From Multifurca ochricompacta (taxonomy: Eukaryota > Basidiomycota > Agaricomycetes > Russulales > Russulaceae), in NCBI GenBank assembly GCA_022496185.1, contig WTXG01000002.1, positions 1,302,001-1,366,000 of the forward strand: a DNA stretch of 64,000 nucleotides, in the 5' to 3' direction. The number at the start of each line of letters is the position of its first letter. Positions within the stretch are counted from its first letter, which is position 1. The notes beneath the pieces are model-generated. The model saw only the letters and a program-made list of their open reading frames with translations. It was not told the DNA's origin and did not search any database. Position numbers and translations under genes: made by a program. This document shows, one piece after another, positions 36,276 to 47,587 of this stretch.

Positions 36276-37984
36276 ATGGGTAAAAACAAATATGATTTAG
36301 TCAAGCGACGAGAGAAGATTCTCAAGAAGATGGCGAGGCCATTGTATGACAAGCCGAACAATTCTACGTATCTTGTCATAACACAACCGTTTGGCATGCA
36401 GCAGAATCCTACAGCACGGGGAGCTATAGATGTCAACAGGCTGTCCTCCTGGATTTCATGGGTGTCTCGCAGGCAGTCTGTCGTGGAAGCTGTTTATACC
36501 ATGTCGACGGTTAGTTGAGCGTTACCCAGTTTGCATTCCAGTTTCCAGACAATTTCCGGGCTTCTTCAGAAGGACGAGATCATTGTCAAAATCTCAGAGG
36601 GCGTCGACACAGCCCTGTTGCTCGGGAAGCACAAATACTGCAACATTCTCACAAAAAGCTGGCCCGTGGACCCAGGTCTTGAATCATGTGTATTCGAATA
36701 CAACTACCAGTGCAATGGTGATCCTGCCGGTCGTGCGTATGCCGCGCTTGTCATCAATTAAATTCGCACCGAGTCAACCTCATGCTGTAGATAATTGGAG
36801 AGAGTACATAGGGTCGGACGTACATGTCCCACCCGGTTATTTTCGAGATCCGTATCCAGTACCGACTTGGGCTGTCAGACCACCACAACTCGTTGGTCTG
36901 GTGCACTCGCTGCCTGGGTCTTTACCGCGCACCCCCTCACCCGAACCACTTCCGGAAACCTCAAATCATAGTCAAAAAGATGTGAAGATGGAGCCAAATC
37001 ACTCCTTCTGTAGGTCCCAAGTTCATTGCTTCCCCGTGAATGTCGCATAGAGGTTGTAGGGAACAGATAAGACGTACAACGCTGTACCTGACCCCGCGAA
37101 GGTTGATTACCCCAATCATCCCGATTCTTCCATCAAGTACGAGGCTCCTGGTAAGTGATGCCTCCACGGCATGTATTAACCCTCGCCCAAAAATAGCAAG
37201 CAGCCTATGAACCAACACAGGGATTGAGAGACGAGATAGCCAAGCTAAACGCTAGACGCTCCCAAGGTGCGCGCTTACTCTTTCCTCTGGTCAATGCTGG
37301 TCTTATGCGACATGGCTTTCTTGTACAGTGAACGTATCCGTCAAACGGGAACAAGTCTTCCAAGTCAAACACGAGCCCAGTGACATGAAACTGACACTGT
37401 CACAGAGTGGGAATGAAGACCCTCAAGGAACAGGCGTCGGCCCTTCCGGTGAGTTCAAAAGAGGGTTGTCATCGTGGACTGTTGACTCCAAGCACACAAG
37501 GAGTGCGGGAATTGGGTGTCAAACAGGAGCCGGAGAATGCTCAGTCTATAGCATGTACCCCTGGACCTTCCCAGGCGTTATGGTCCGAGTGGTCTCGCTA
37601 TCAGTCACAACACGTTCTTGGTACGTATCGGTACCTCTTTCGTCCACAGGCTGCCCTACCGTGATATCATTCACCTAGCCGCCCCAGTGGAGCATGAAGC
37701 CAACACCCCCCAATCCTCCATTGTTACTCAGTCACTGAGAACGACCGGTTCATTCACCTTCGTCCCAAAAGGTAGGTGAAAACCACGGTCGGCGTTGAAA
37801 ATGACAAATAATAGTCTTAGGCCCCCTACCCTCATTTAAGACAAAGCGAGAACAGCCGGGGGGTGAAGGTGCGCATGCTATCATCATTCAAGTCGCCGTC
37901 AGTTGGAACTGTTGTCACCATCCCACAGATGTGCAGTCCTGGAAGAGGCCCAAGACGGAAAGAAACAGTGCATCAGAGACGTAG
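36276..37984 (+). CDS. Unrecognised protein with six SUMO-consensus sites
   Basis: I do not recognise the family. About nine exons can be joined in one frame from MGKNKYDLVKRREKILKKM at 36276. Two examples of splices that avoid a stop: donor GTGCGT near 36730 with acceptor before ATAATTGG, and an acceptor before CCTATGAACC near 37204. The first half looks folded (STYLVITQPFGMQ, VVEAVYTMSTTISGLLQKDE, ISEGVDTALLLGKHKYCNIL, CVFEYNYQCNGDPAG). The second half is disordered and carries DVKMEP, SIKYEAP, SVKRE, QVKHEPSD, GVKQEPE and KTKREQP, all psi-K-x-E or close, plus a short coil (GLRDEIAKLNARRSQ) and a basic end (WKRPKTER). A heavily sumoylated nuclear protein is inferred. Exon limits are less certain than elsewhere. 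Confidence 0.6.
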
Positions 37985-38174
37985 AGTTAGACTTGTACTG
38001 CCCTAGTACTCTGGCCAGCTGCAAAACCTCAAGATACCTTATTGTGATGATAGTACAGACAATAATTGTGGATATTTCGTGCGAACTGCTGTACAATGTC
38101 ACTTGATAAATACCTTATATACCGAATCTTCTGCATATGCGGTTAGGCGGTCAATATGAGGGAGTGGGGTGGCA

Positions 38175-40138
38175 CTACTGAGCGGGGTCAGGTGAATTGA
38201 TGATCCGTTCAGGATACCTTAGAAGGTTGGGAAGCTCAGAGTTGTGTAAGACAATCGAGGAGAAAAAAATACCTGGCTTTAATCCTTGTAGCCAGATCCT
38301 CTTCGTAAATCTGGTCACTTCCCAATTGGTTCCCCAAGGTCAACCACCTACCAAAAATGTTGTTTGAGAAAAACATTTAGTACTATGGTAGATCGCTCAC
38401 CCTGGCCGTGTATTGTGTTTTCGACCAAAAATTTCAATCTTTCGCCCGCCAGCACACATCCGCTCGATGAGCCCGTACGCTTCATCAGGTTTACGGCTAG
38501 TCTCGCGAACTTCTGATACGATGACATCCGTGTCAAGTCCGCGGTTGACCCATGATGGGAACTTCAGGTTGCCGTTGCGATCGTAGTTGGTTTTTACGCC
38601 GACAAGCATGTGCTCTTTAGTGTGATTAAGCCAGTGGCCCGTTCTGCCCGTACGGATTACGCGCTGGAGCTGTTGGAGTGGTATGATATTATGCGTAGTA
38701 AGGGAAGCATGAGCCAAGAGAAGACGGACCTGGTTGGTCTTTACCCAGACGACTTCGTCAACGCGCGTGTAGCCCCAGACACGGAGACATTCCCGACCGA
38801 TCTCCATTGCACGACCAGTGACCCACAAGAAGAGGAGCCCTTCGTCTTGCAGCATTGGTATAGGCATCGCGCGCATCTCATCGTCGGTCATTGTTCCATA
38901 GGGCAACTGTCTCGTGCGCCTAGTTCAAAAGGATGGTCTGATGAAAGGAGTGAATGTACCTACACTCATGTGGATATCCCATGGCGGATCCGCCATGATG
39001 ACATGGAATTTTCCCAGGACGGAATAGTCAAACCTACGGACGTCACAATTGATCCACTGTGGAGGAAGCTAATACGAAGACGTTTGCTTGAGGTCAATGC
39101 ATCATAGGTGACGCGGGCAAAGCTGACCGGTGGTTCAAGTGCACGCCTTGGACCGAGACCGAGGGCAAGTCTGTGGGGTTTCTTCACAGGACGGTCCTCG
39201 CATTTCGTTTCGGCACCGGCATCTCCAGCGTCCCAATCAATCTCATAATGGAGATATCGGCAGGGAGCTTTCTCTTTACCTCTGCCTCCTGCACCGAGAC
39301 CAGAAGGTAGTTGCGCCTTGGGCCACTGGGAATTTATCTGAGCCTGAGCGGAGGGCATTGGAGGAATGGACGGAGACTGAGCATAAGTTGGTTCAGAATA
39401 ACAAGTGTTGAGATAGGAGCAATGTCCTAGTGCAGGGTCCGTATGTGGACGGATGAGAGGACGGAAATGAACACGTTCACAGATACCGGGCAAAGGGGTG
39501 GGAAGAGTAGAGCGAATTTTAATACATTCGTCTTTTGTGACTTGTTCGCAAATGGGCTCGAAGGAAGGCCTAATGGAACGAAACTTGTAAAAGAGTGAGA
39601 CATTAAGAATCGCGAAGTAGAAGGTAGCATTTACCTGTTCGGCCAAGAGACGACCTTTTGCCGTGCTTCTTTGGAGGAAAGCGTACACCTCCTTCAACTC
39701 TTTTGATAGATTTGCGAGGGTTGTACAAGGCCTTTGCACCTCTTCTTCGTATGCGTCTTCAGCTTCGTCTCCACTTCCAGCAGCAGAATCCGCATCCTCG
39801 TCCTTCACACGTTTCCGCTTCCCAGTGACTCGAGAGGCGGCCTCTATGGTACTGCTCGAACCGAGATGAACATCCGTCACGGTGACACCACTTTGATCAC
39901 GGACGATGGAGATAGAACCTCTTTCCCAATGCTTTGACAATGCGTCGATAGCGTGCTCGAAGCGGGAGCGGTCCGTCAGGCGAAACTTTGGCTTAGGGAA
40001 GGTTGACGCAAGGTCGGAGGATACCACAATAGACAATAACTCAAGAGTGTCGACCGGAATGTGAATCTTAGAGGACGAGAATAGAGAGTAAAGGGTATCG
40101 GATACTAAGTTTCTAAATTGCTCGTCTGCCATGATCAT
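38175..40138 (-). CDS. IME4: mRNA N6-adenosine methyltransferase, METTL3/Ime4
   Basis: Catalytic subunit of the m6A writer. N-terminal helical region, an NLS-like [10 protein letters not shown], then CCCH-type pieces ([21 protein letters not shown]). After an intron comes [20 protein letters not shown] and the catalytic [11 protein letters not shown], then [90 protein letters not shown] and WLTLGNQL. The DPPW motif and the RNA-binding loops are intact. The final exon probably codes [14 protein letters not shown], stop at 38175; without that splice the frame would stop at 38236. One intron ends in AAG near 39584. In yeast Ime4 triggers meiosis; the next gene downstream in the list is also a meiotic factor. 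Confidence 0.9.
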
Positions 40139-40438
40139 CAAGGGAGGAAAGAGTGTGGATAGAGAGAGGAGAGGACGACTTGCAGGGGGGACCCACCCGT
40201 GGTCTAAACAAAATTCAAAAAGATAGTCCTGACCTCATTTTACGCAATAAGATAAATTGGCGACAGAGGGCCGTGCAACCAGACAACGCCCTCGCCTTTT
40301 ACTAGGGCGTTCCGTGTTCAGCCCTCATTTAATGTCGCTTTACCAATTTTTCAAGTACTCAGTTTGTTCTGAGATCTTTGTTTTTATGATTTTTTTTTGA
40401 TTGCAAGTAGCAAGAAAGAAAGAAAGAAAGAAAGAAAG
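40139..40438. other. Intergenic gap with AAAG repeat
   Basis: 300 bp between two minus-strand genes: promoter of the METTL3 gene and 3' region of the Sfr1-like gene. Ends in an (AAAG)n run at about 40412-40438, touching the stop codon of the Sfr1-like gene. Confidence 0.6.
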
Positions 40439-42588
40439 TCACTCATCATCTACATCCACAAAAGTTTCTTCTTCGTCATCCCATCCTAAAGTCTCTGGCG
40501 CGATTCCAAGTTTCCTGAGCATGACTCCAAGTGGACTTTCTTGCTTCTCCTCGCTTAAACCGCCTTCAAACATACCTTCATCCCTGTCTCTGTCTTGATC
40601 GTCCCAGCCCCATCCAATGTCACTAGTGTTGCCACGTATCTCACCTCCCTCCGTGCTAATATCGCGTACAATACTCCACAGCTCGTAGGCAGCTTCCCTA
40701 CCAGCGTCTCGCCACTTCCTCACCAAGCCTTCTAAGTGCCTATCATCTCCATCGCGCTTGAACTTGATTGCTCGTCTCAGAACAGTTAGTCTACGCTCAA
40801 GGTTCATAATTGCTTGATTTGGGAGGACGACGGGGCGTGATAAATCTGCCGGCGGCTTCATAAGAGGGGACCTGAATTGCGTTGATGCTCTGGACGAAAG
40901 AAAGAGTGTTTTGATAGGTTTCGTAGCTCCTGTGCAGACTCCCTGCACAGCGTTGGGTGCTGCTCTGCTATTTACTTGAGATTCTTTAATGATTTGTTCT
41001 TGTATGACCTCTCCGTCAGAGGTAGACGGCACAACATGCACTGGGGTTGTCTTAGTCCGCAATGGCGAACGGAAAGGTGCTGCAAGCTTTTTCCGGGAGA
41101 GCTTCTGAGATTTAAGAGTGGCGCGTCGTGGTGCAGGGGAACCCTGCCGAGAAGACCTTGACTCATAGAGTCGCTGTCCACGTCATTTAGAAAGCTGCCA
41201 CAGCAGTATAGGAGGGCACTCACCACTCGTTTTACGAGCTTGACACCCAGCCCGAATTACCTCATCAGATACACGCATATGAAGATCATAGCGACATACC
41301 TCGTCACTGTCGTTATATGTAGCTCTTTTACAACTGGTGGTGGCCTGTTGAGACGGTGAGGGTGACGCGGGGTCATCTCGGTCAAGAGCGAGGGTTGGAC
41401 TAGACATGATAATCGTAGTGTAGTCACATGTGTGTGCGTGATCGTTGGTGCTGCCGGCCACTCCGTCCCTAGTCTGGCTTTCAACAGTTATGGAGCTGCA
41501 TTCTGTCCTAGGCGAGGACTGAGGGGTCATCAAATGAGTAGAAACGCCAGAGTGCTGTCCAGAGAGAGACGGGGAAGAGCGCCTATCTAGATGCTCCATA
41601 AGAGGCAGGGTACGGGCGTCAGGAGTGAAACTGGGGACGGGCTCAGGTGTCTTGAGGCCATTGGCAATAGACCGCATATATTCATTAAGTGGGGTTTCAC
41701 GAGAACTGGGATGAGTAACAACTGAGGGAAGGCTTGCCATATCATCGACAGAGCGTGGAGCAGGTGATACAAGAGTAGTTAACCGTTTGGGCGATTCGAG
41801 TTCCGAGTCAGCAGAAGGACGAGTCGTGGACGATTCAGTATTGTCAGATGTATACTCAGCAGATCTTTTTGTGTCAGCCTCCATAGTGAGTACCGTGGCC
41901 AAGTACGGTTGATGATCAGAGTTGTCGAGAACGGCCAGAAGTGGTGCTGCCTGGAAACTGTCTGGGTCAGGACAGGAGGGCAAGCCTACTAGAGTAGCAC
42001 AAGGTTGGGACATGTGGGGACTGCCTGGAGATCCAAACGGTCTGGGTGCTTCCGGAAATATGACTCCCAGTCCAGGTAGAGGGAGGGTCACTTGAGTCAG
42101 GCCAGTTCTGTGAGTGGAGTTCGATGATATTACAGCCTAAATGGGATTGCAGTCATACGGCCAGAACTCCGCTCAAGTCAGGGGCGTACCAGGTTCACTT
42201 CACCGTCGTCACTAGTGATGCCTCCTGTAGTGTACACTGAAGAAAGTAGAGCGAGCGCCATGTCTGCGTTGATGTCCTGACGCATCATTGGCGAGGAGGG
42301 AGATATCGGTAATGGCTGATGGGTGAACAAAGTCTTGCCTGCATCGGGTGCACATTCATCTCTAAGTCCATGCGGGAGGTGTGGCGCATTATCCTGTGCC
42401 CTAAGGGTCTCAGAGACACCCTTCGCGTCATTAGCCCCAGCAATCTATTGCCAGAGGTTCACTCTTCTAACGAGATGCTGGAAAACATGAAGTAATAAAC
42501 TACGCACCTGTCTGGAGCTATTATTGCACTCTTGAAGGCTCATTTTTGTGGGTAGCAGCTGCTCTGATATATCCGACACTGTTGACAT
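40439..42588 (-). CDS. Sfr1/Mei5-like recombination mediator with long N-terminal extension
   Basis: The C-terminal region (MNLERRLTVLRRAIKFKR, LEGLVRKWRDAGREAAYELW) matches the Sfr1/Mei5 coiled domain that partners Swi5 to stimulate Rad51/Dmc1 strand exchange. Five exons (42588-42508, 42444-42190, 42136-41300, 41238-41224, 41173-40439) give 640 residues. Exon 4 is a 15-nt microexon (LVKRV) flanked by a strong GTATGT donor and GTGAGT donor; without it a stop appears. The N-terminal 390 residues are S/P/T-rich and disordered, with one hydrophobic patch (ADMALALLSSVYTTGGI). The extension is much longer than in yeasts. It could in principle be two genes, but the phases argue for one. Confidence 0.72.
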
Positions 42589-43094
42589 CCTGTAACGCGC
42601 CGGGGTATATGCGCGTAGCTGTGATTGACAAAGAGTGTGCTGTAGGCTGCTTGATGTTATGCACGGAGAAGGTCAATGTCACCTCATTCATACATCCAGA
42701 ACAAGAGTCACTCTACCTTGATATCTGCCGGTTGTGGAGAAAGGGAAACAGAATCAACCAACCTTCGTCTGGTTTGAGGTTTAATATAAACACTGTGGCC
42801 ACACGATTGTATGCTAATATGCTAGTGCCAGCTCAGGCATACAACCTGTGACGGACGCGTTGTTTCTTTGTGTCATATCACTCAACAATTCAAAATTGAT
42901 TTCCCTTCCCCTCCCTCGTACGTGGGCCAAAGGACACCATTAATATGATACGAAGAAGTAGTGGACCGAGGCAGTAGGGTGCGCTTTTCCTGTCTACTCT
43001 TGACCAACATGTGGACATCGTCACTTGCGTGCCTGTACCTTAACTCTTGGGTCTCCGCGCTCATTGCGCTTCATTAGCTTTTCTTGCCGCTTGC
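42589..43094. other. Intergenic gap between two minus-strand genes
   Basis: About 500 bp. The ORFs of 60-100 codons here lack any family pattern and I take them as chance; expected content is the Sfr1-like promoter and the TMEM208 3' end. Confidence 0.4.
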
Positions 43095-43737
43095 TCAAAC
43101 TCTCTTGCTTCGGTCTTCCTCAGCTACGGAAGATGACCGGCCGAGTATCATAGGCGAGATGACTGTGTTCCATAGTTTATAAACCACGAATGCAGGAATC
43201 TGGAGTGCAGTATGTTATACGAAAAGGTCGTCGCAAAAAGTGGACAAGAATGTACCATAGTGTATATCCACCAGAACCATTCCCCGAGGATAGCAGAGCC
43301 TATTTGGGCAAACCCTATGGATAATGCTTAATGCCTGCACTATGTCCATTGACGGACTCACATGAGATATAAAGAACATCGAACATCCATTCTGTCATTC
43401 CCGGCTGGTTCAAATCGCTCCCAGGAGACGTCAAGTTACCTGTAGAGTCTCGTCTTGGTGTCCCAATCTTCTTCAGATGTTGATAGAGAAAGTGGGAGAG
43501 TGTCAAAGAAAGAGTGTACATGGCAATGGCTCTTTTTGACAGCTGAAAGCCTGCCATTGGAAGAGAATTCTGATGAGCAGGGGGAAGAGGTTGCTCAGTA
43601 CTTGACCAAAAAGCATATTCCTAATAGCTGCCTCATTCTGAGAAGCTGCGAGATGAAGACGACCAATTAGTTAATATATGTAGTTGGTAGGGAATTGTGA
43701 GTGACTTACCTATTCGTTTGGCAGAGGCGTTTGCCAT
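43095..43737 (-). CDS. TMEM208/Snd2 ER membrane targeting factor
   Basis: Yeast Snd2 and human TMEM208 act in SRP-independent insertion of ER membrane proteins. Four exons (43737-43710, 43645-43362, 43314-43256, 43199-43095) give about 158 residues. MANASAKRIASQNEAAIRN, then two hydrophobic hairpins (LFGQVLSNLFPLLIRILF; MYTLSLTLSHFLYQHLKKIG), GTPRRDSTGNLTSPGSDLNQ, TEWMFDVLYISWFAQIGSA, EWFWWIYTMIPAFVVYKLW and a basic end. The family motif TEW.FDV.Y..W is clear. The frame breaks once at AAA 43546-43548; adding one base makes all exon phases agree, so I judge it a sequence error. Head-to-head with the Myb gene, 123 bp apart. Confidence 0.85.
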
Positions 43738-43860
43738 GTTGGTTGAAGCACCACACCACTGGCAGTTGAGGAGGTTGTCTACCACTTAACGTGACACTGA
43801 CACTTTAAAGTTACGTCCTTCGGCATCGGCATTCACGTCATCTTACTCCAGAACTTTGGA

Positions 43861-46308
43861 ATGGCCAGCAACAGCTTTAAAGACACCCTTCAAACTGCTG
43901 TGCAAGTAAACAAGGATCATCAATATGCACTTAAAGTCTACACGGAACGTCTGGAAGCCGAGCTCGAGGCAGTTGACAAACTCCTAGTATGTCTTTGTCA
44001 CTGGACGGAGACGGTTGCACTTAATTGTTCAGGAAGCCGCAGAATTCGATGAAGAAGAGTCACATCTTGAAATAGCTGGCTGCATTCAAGTCACTGGTGC
44101 TTGTAAACCCTCAGGCCTTCTATCTAGCACGGAATTGTTGTCACAGGTAACAACCTCTGCTCCCTTCCAACGTCCTGCAAACCCAAAAGTTACCTAGGAC
44201 TCACCCTTCTACGACGATGCCGCTTGTCGCCAGCGATTTCTGAGCCTCACTGAGTACCATCCAAGTAAGCAACTATTCATCTTGTATATGATTGCTGCTT
44301 ATATTGAGGCCCCAGTGAGACCCAAGGAACTTGAGAGCTTGGCTGAGGCTGTCCGTCTCGAAAACCGGCGACTTCATGCGTACGAGGCACTAAAAAGGTC
44401 AGTCATTCTCCACCACCCTGGTGGCTCTCTCGCAACATTTTTCTAGGGGAGAACACGTATTCGTCTCGCAGTATTCCATGCGGGATCTTGAGTCGACGGA
44501 TGATCTTGATTGGGGGCGCATTGCTGCGAAGGTGACTTTGAATATCATTTCAAACCAACCGCTTATCCTTCTATGACAGGTCATTACCGATTCCTCTGCC
44601 TTCTCTCAGCGTTCTGCGAAAGAGTGCGAGATTCGTTGGCTGGGTGATCGACACCCGAAATTCAACCACTCTCCTTGGGCTGTGTCGGAAATCGATGCAG
44701 CTAAAGCAATGGTCGAAAGTTGCCAAGAGGGTGACGTGGACTGGGTGTCCATTGCAGAGCAGCTAGGTGTAAGATTTTATTTTTCATGACCATCACCCGC
44801 AAAAGACTCAGCGAGATGGAAAGACGCGGCGTAGTCCGGTAGACGTCATGCGGCATACTATTTCACGAAAGGCACACGTTTGGGACGCTGAATCCGACAG
44901 ACGGTTGGTTGAGGCGGTCCGGAAGTATGGTACCGAGAGTTGGTCTCTGGGTGTGTCTACTGAACCTTCATTACGTGCTTCCATTCACGGGCTCTGGAAG
45001 TTGCTAGGGCAGTTTCTGAGGACGCTCAGATAAATTCCTGTCAAAACCGTTGGTACAGGACTCTCGATCCATCAATTCGTAGGGGTAATTGGAGCTCAGA
45101 GGAAGATGCTCAATTGCGACTGGCTGTTGACCTTTACGGCCACGCGTGGATGGAGGTGGCGTCTGTCATCCCAGGGCGAAACAATGAACAGTGCCGGGAC
45201 AGATGGACCGAGAGACTAAATCCTAAAGTACCTAGGGGGAAATGGACGGCCGAAGAAGACACGAGGCTGATTTCAGCTGTGAAAGAATTTGGCGTAGGGA
45301 GATGGAAGGAGGTGAGTGAACGAGTAGGAACTGGAAGGACAGACAACATGGTGAGCCCTCTGCACATTTTTCAGTGTCAATTCCAACGTCGATACAGTGT
45401 CGCTATCGCTACGACGTCCTCAGAGGTCAGGACAGCTCAGACGCCAGTCGGGTGGTGCGACAGGTACAAATGACGGTTGCAGCCACCGAAGGGCATTCAT
45501 CCTCAAAACTGAAGCAACGCAGTCGCAAGGGCAACGAACATGGTGTTTCATTCGAGCCGACAAGGCTGGGCTCTGTTCAGGTCGAGGGTGCAACGCGGGG
45601 ATCGCAAACCAGGACGCGGGGTGGTAAGAAGATGCAGTCAAAGCGGGGTGGATCTGAATTGATCGGTGTTAATACGGCTCATTCCGACGTGTTTTCCGGA
45701 ACATTCAAGAATTGTCGCCCCAGGGCTCGGCCGCTAAACGGAGCGAAATCACGAACAGACATTTACTCGGATGCTGCGCCTCAACCGCAGACCGTGAGTC
45801 ACGCACAATCGACCATATCTGAGGCAGCTGTTGGAGGTGTCGTGGACTCAGCCAGCGCATCGCCACCTGTAGGACGAGTTGCCGGGGAAAGCCCGCGTGA
45901 AGCCATACTACGACTCCCCCGCAAACGACCGAATACTACACCGCACGGCGAGTTGAACGACACGGATAAAAGGCGAAAAACCTTGGATCAATGCCAAACG
46001 CCGGCAGCTGAAGAAGCAACCCACTCCCCAGATCCTGACACAATAGGGAAAGGTAACTATTCCGAGTGCACTGACAGGCATGATTCTCACAAGCCTCGCT
46101 AGCATCTTGCGCGAACTCTTCTACAGTGGAAACTACTGACGCGGACCTAATATTGGGGGATCAGGGAGATGAAGAACTGGAGGTGCTTCCTACGCAAGCA
46201 AGTATAATCAAACATGGCGCAAAACGTAGGATGAAGAGCCAGCTAGCCTACAGGAAGCCGGTACAACCGCCAAATAGGGTTCAGCCAAAGAGATTAGCGC
46301 GAGGCTAG
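43861..46308 (+). CDS. Multi-Myb DNA-binding protein, SNAPC4-like
   Basis: Likely the Myb subunit of the snRNA-activating complex. N-terminal coil (ALKVYTERLEAELEAVDKLL) as in SNAPC4, then at least four SANT/Myb-type repeats: WLGDRHPKFNHSPWAVSEID; VWDAESDRRLVEAVRKYGTE with SCQNRWYRTLDP; GNWSSEEDAQLRLAVDLYG with GRNNEQCRDRWTERLNP; GKWTAEEDTRLISAVKEFG with GRTDNMCRYRY. The spaced Trp residues of each repeat are visible. The C-terminal third is basic, disordered and ends PKRLARG. About ten exons keep one frame. It could instead be a Bas1/Myb-type regulator; repeat number and N-terminal coil favour SNAPC4. Confidence 0.78.
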
Positions 46309-46448
46309 CTTTTCGTGTCTGCGTTTTAGGCACTTCGATGACTGCCACGTTACTTCTGGGAGGTTGGCTGATAGTAGTCAGACGGCATTGGCAACGAAAG
46401 CAATACTACAAGGTATCCTTAAGAATCAAATTGTGGGATGAAATAATC

Positions 46449-47494
46449 TTATGAGCTTAGTTTCCACCGTTTCCGTGGGTGCACGGTGGCCTCCCAATTG
46501 ACAATTGCACCCAGTATTTCACCATCATCCGGTCCGACGACATCCTCCGTCGCCAAGAGAAGGTTTTGTAATGATTCCTGGACGAGGCTTGCGTTTTTCA
46601 ATTTCTTCTCCAAGGACGGCAATGCCTGTTTCCTTGGTGGCGATGGCTGTGGTAGGTTCCATGAGGAGCCGTGTTAGATGAGAATGGGGTAGCGTACCGG
46701 AGTCCGGAGGTATGTGTGTTTTGGTGGTAGATTTGGATAGAAGTGAGGAATAGATCGTAGAGTGCTTGGTAATGCTGGCGGAGAACTCTCGTCGTCTGAT
46801 GGGAGCAACTTTGGCGGTGAAGACCTGCGTCCAGCGGGGAGCAAGGACACGGGCTCAGCGACTACAACGGCAGCACCTTCGAAGCTCGCGCTTAGAAGGA
46901 GGTGACAAAATTACTTCGACATACCTCGACACCTCAGCTTTGAAAGCTCCGATGTCAAACGTAGGTCCTCTGTTTCTAGTCCATACTCTTGAGTTATGTC
47001 GAACATATCACTGGCCAGTGGGGCAGTTCTATTGGCTAGATTCGCATAGTCATGGATTTTACGATGTAAATCCTGAATGACTGAAAAGGATTGGCTTCCT
47101 AAGAGGCGAGAGGGCTCAAGTGCATGAAGACCTTACAGTTCACCACTTCAACTTCCAGCCTACTTAGCGCTGAAGGCTCTGCAGCGTCGAAACCTTCATA
47201 CTTGAGTTCTGCAGAGATGAAATGATTCATCGCTTTGGAAGCTATTTCAGCGTTCACGCCAGATAACTCTTGAGGAGGCAGTGTATCAGCCCACGCGGAT
47301 GGGTCTTTCCTGCCAAAGGGGACTTGAAAAGCTGAGTAGACCGCACTTTGAGGCTGCGAAGCATAATTCGCGGAGGAGAACGGCTGGGCCGTGTATTGGG
47401 TATAAGCCTGCGGGTAAGGGCTATATGACTGAGTATAAGGCTGAGCAGCTGGGGACAAAGTCCCTGGGGGAATCGGTATGGGTGTCGGTGACAT
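46449..47494 (-). CDS. TAF8: TFIID subunit TAF8
   Basis: Histone-fold subunit of TFIID that pairs with TAF10. Starts MSPTPIPIPPGTLSP at 47494 with a P/Q/Y-rich leader, then a histone-fold stretch (AEIASKAMNHFISAELKYEGFD, LSRLEVEVVNCKDLHRKIHDYANLANRTAP, FDITQEYGLETEDLR). After two introns comes the TAF8 C-terminal signature NLPPKHTYLRTPP, then PSLEKKLKNASLVQESLQNL and DGEILGAIVNWE. Stop at 46449. Four exons, phases compatible. Head-to-head with riboflavin kinase across only 93 bp. Confidence 0.88.
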
Positions 47495-47587
47495 GTGGAC
47501 TTTGAAGGATGAGCCGGACCGATGATGTGACTCTGACTCCGATTCTACAATATCTCACGGCCAGTTTCTCCATCTACACCCCGAACC

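Noticed and set aside
36700..37250. Stop codons and frame changes in the SUMO-motif gene
   Set aside because: Splices with donor GTGCGT near 36730 and an acceptor before CCTATGAACC give one continuous frame, so I did not call it a pseudogene.
41183..41300. End of a separate gene upstream of the Sfr1-like gene
   Set aside because: A strong GTATGT donor plus a 15-nt microexon connects the two ORFs in phase; a two-gene split would leave the downstream part without a start codon.
42546..43064. Small ORFs between the Sfr1-like and TMEM208 genes
   Set aside because: 60-101 codons, no family motif, and the longest overlaps the Sfr1-like first exon on the other strand.
43405..43435. tRNA-like B-box GGTTCAAATC
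   Set aside because: No pairing T-stem, no A-box at the right distance, and it lies inside the TMEM208 coding exon.
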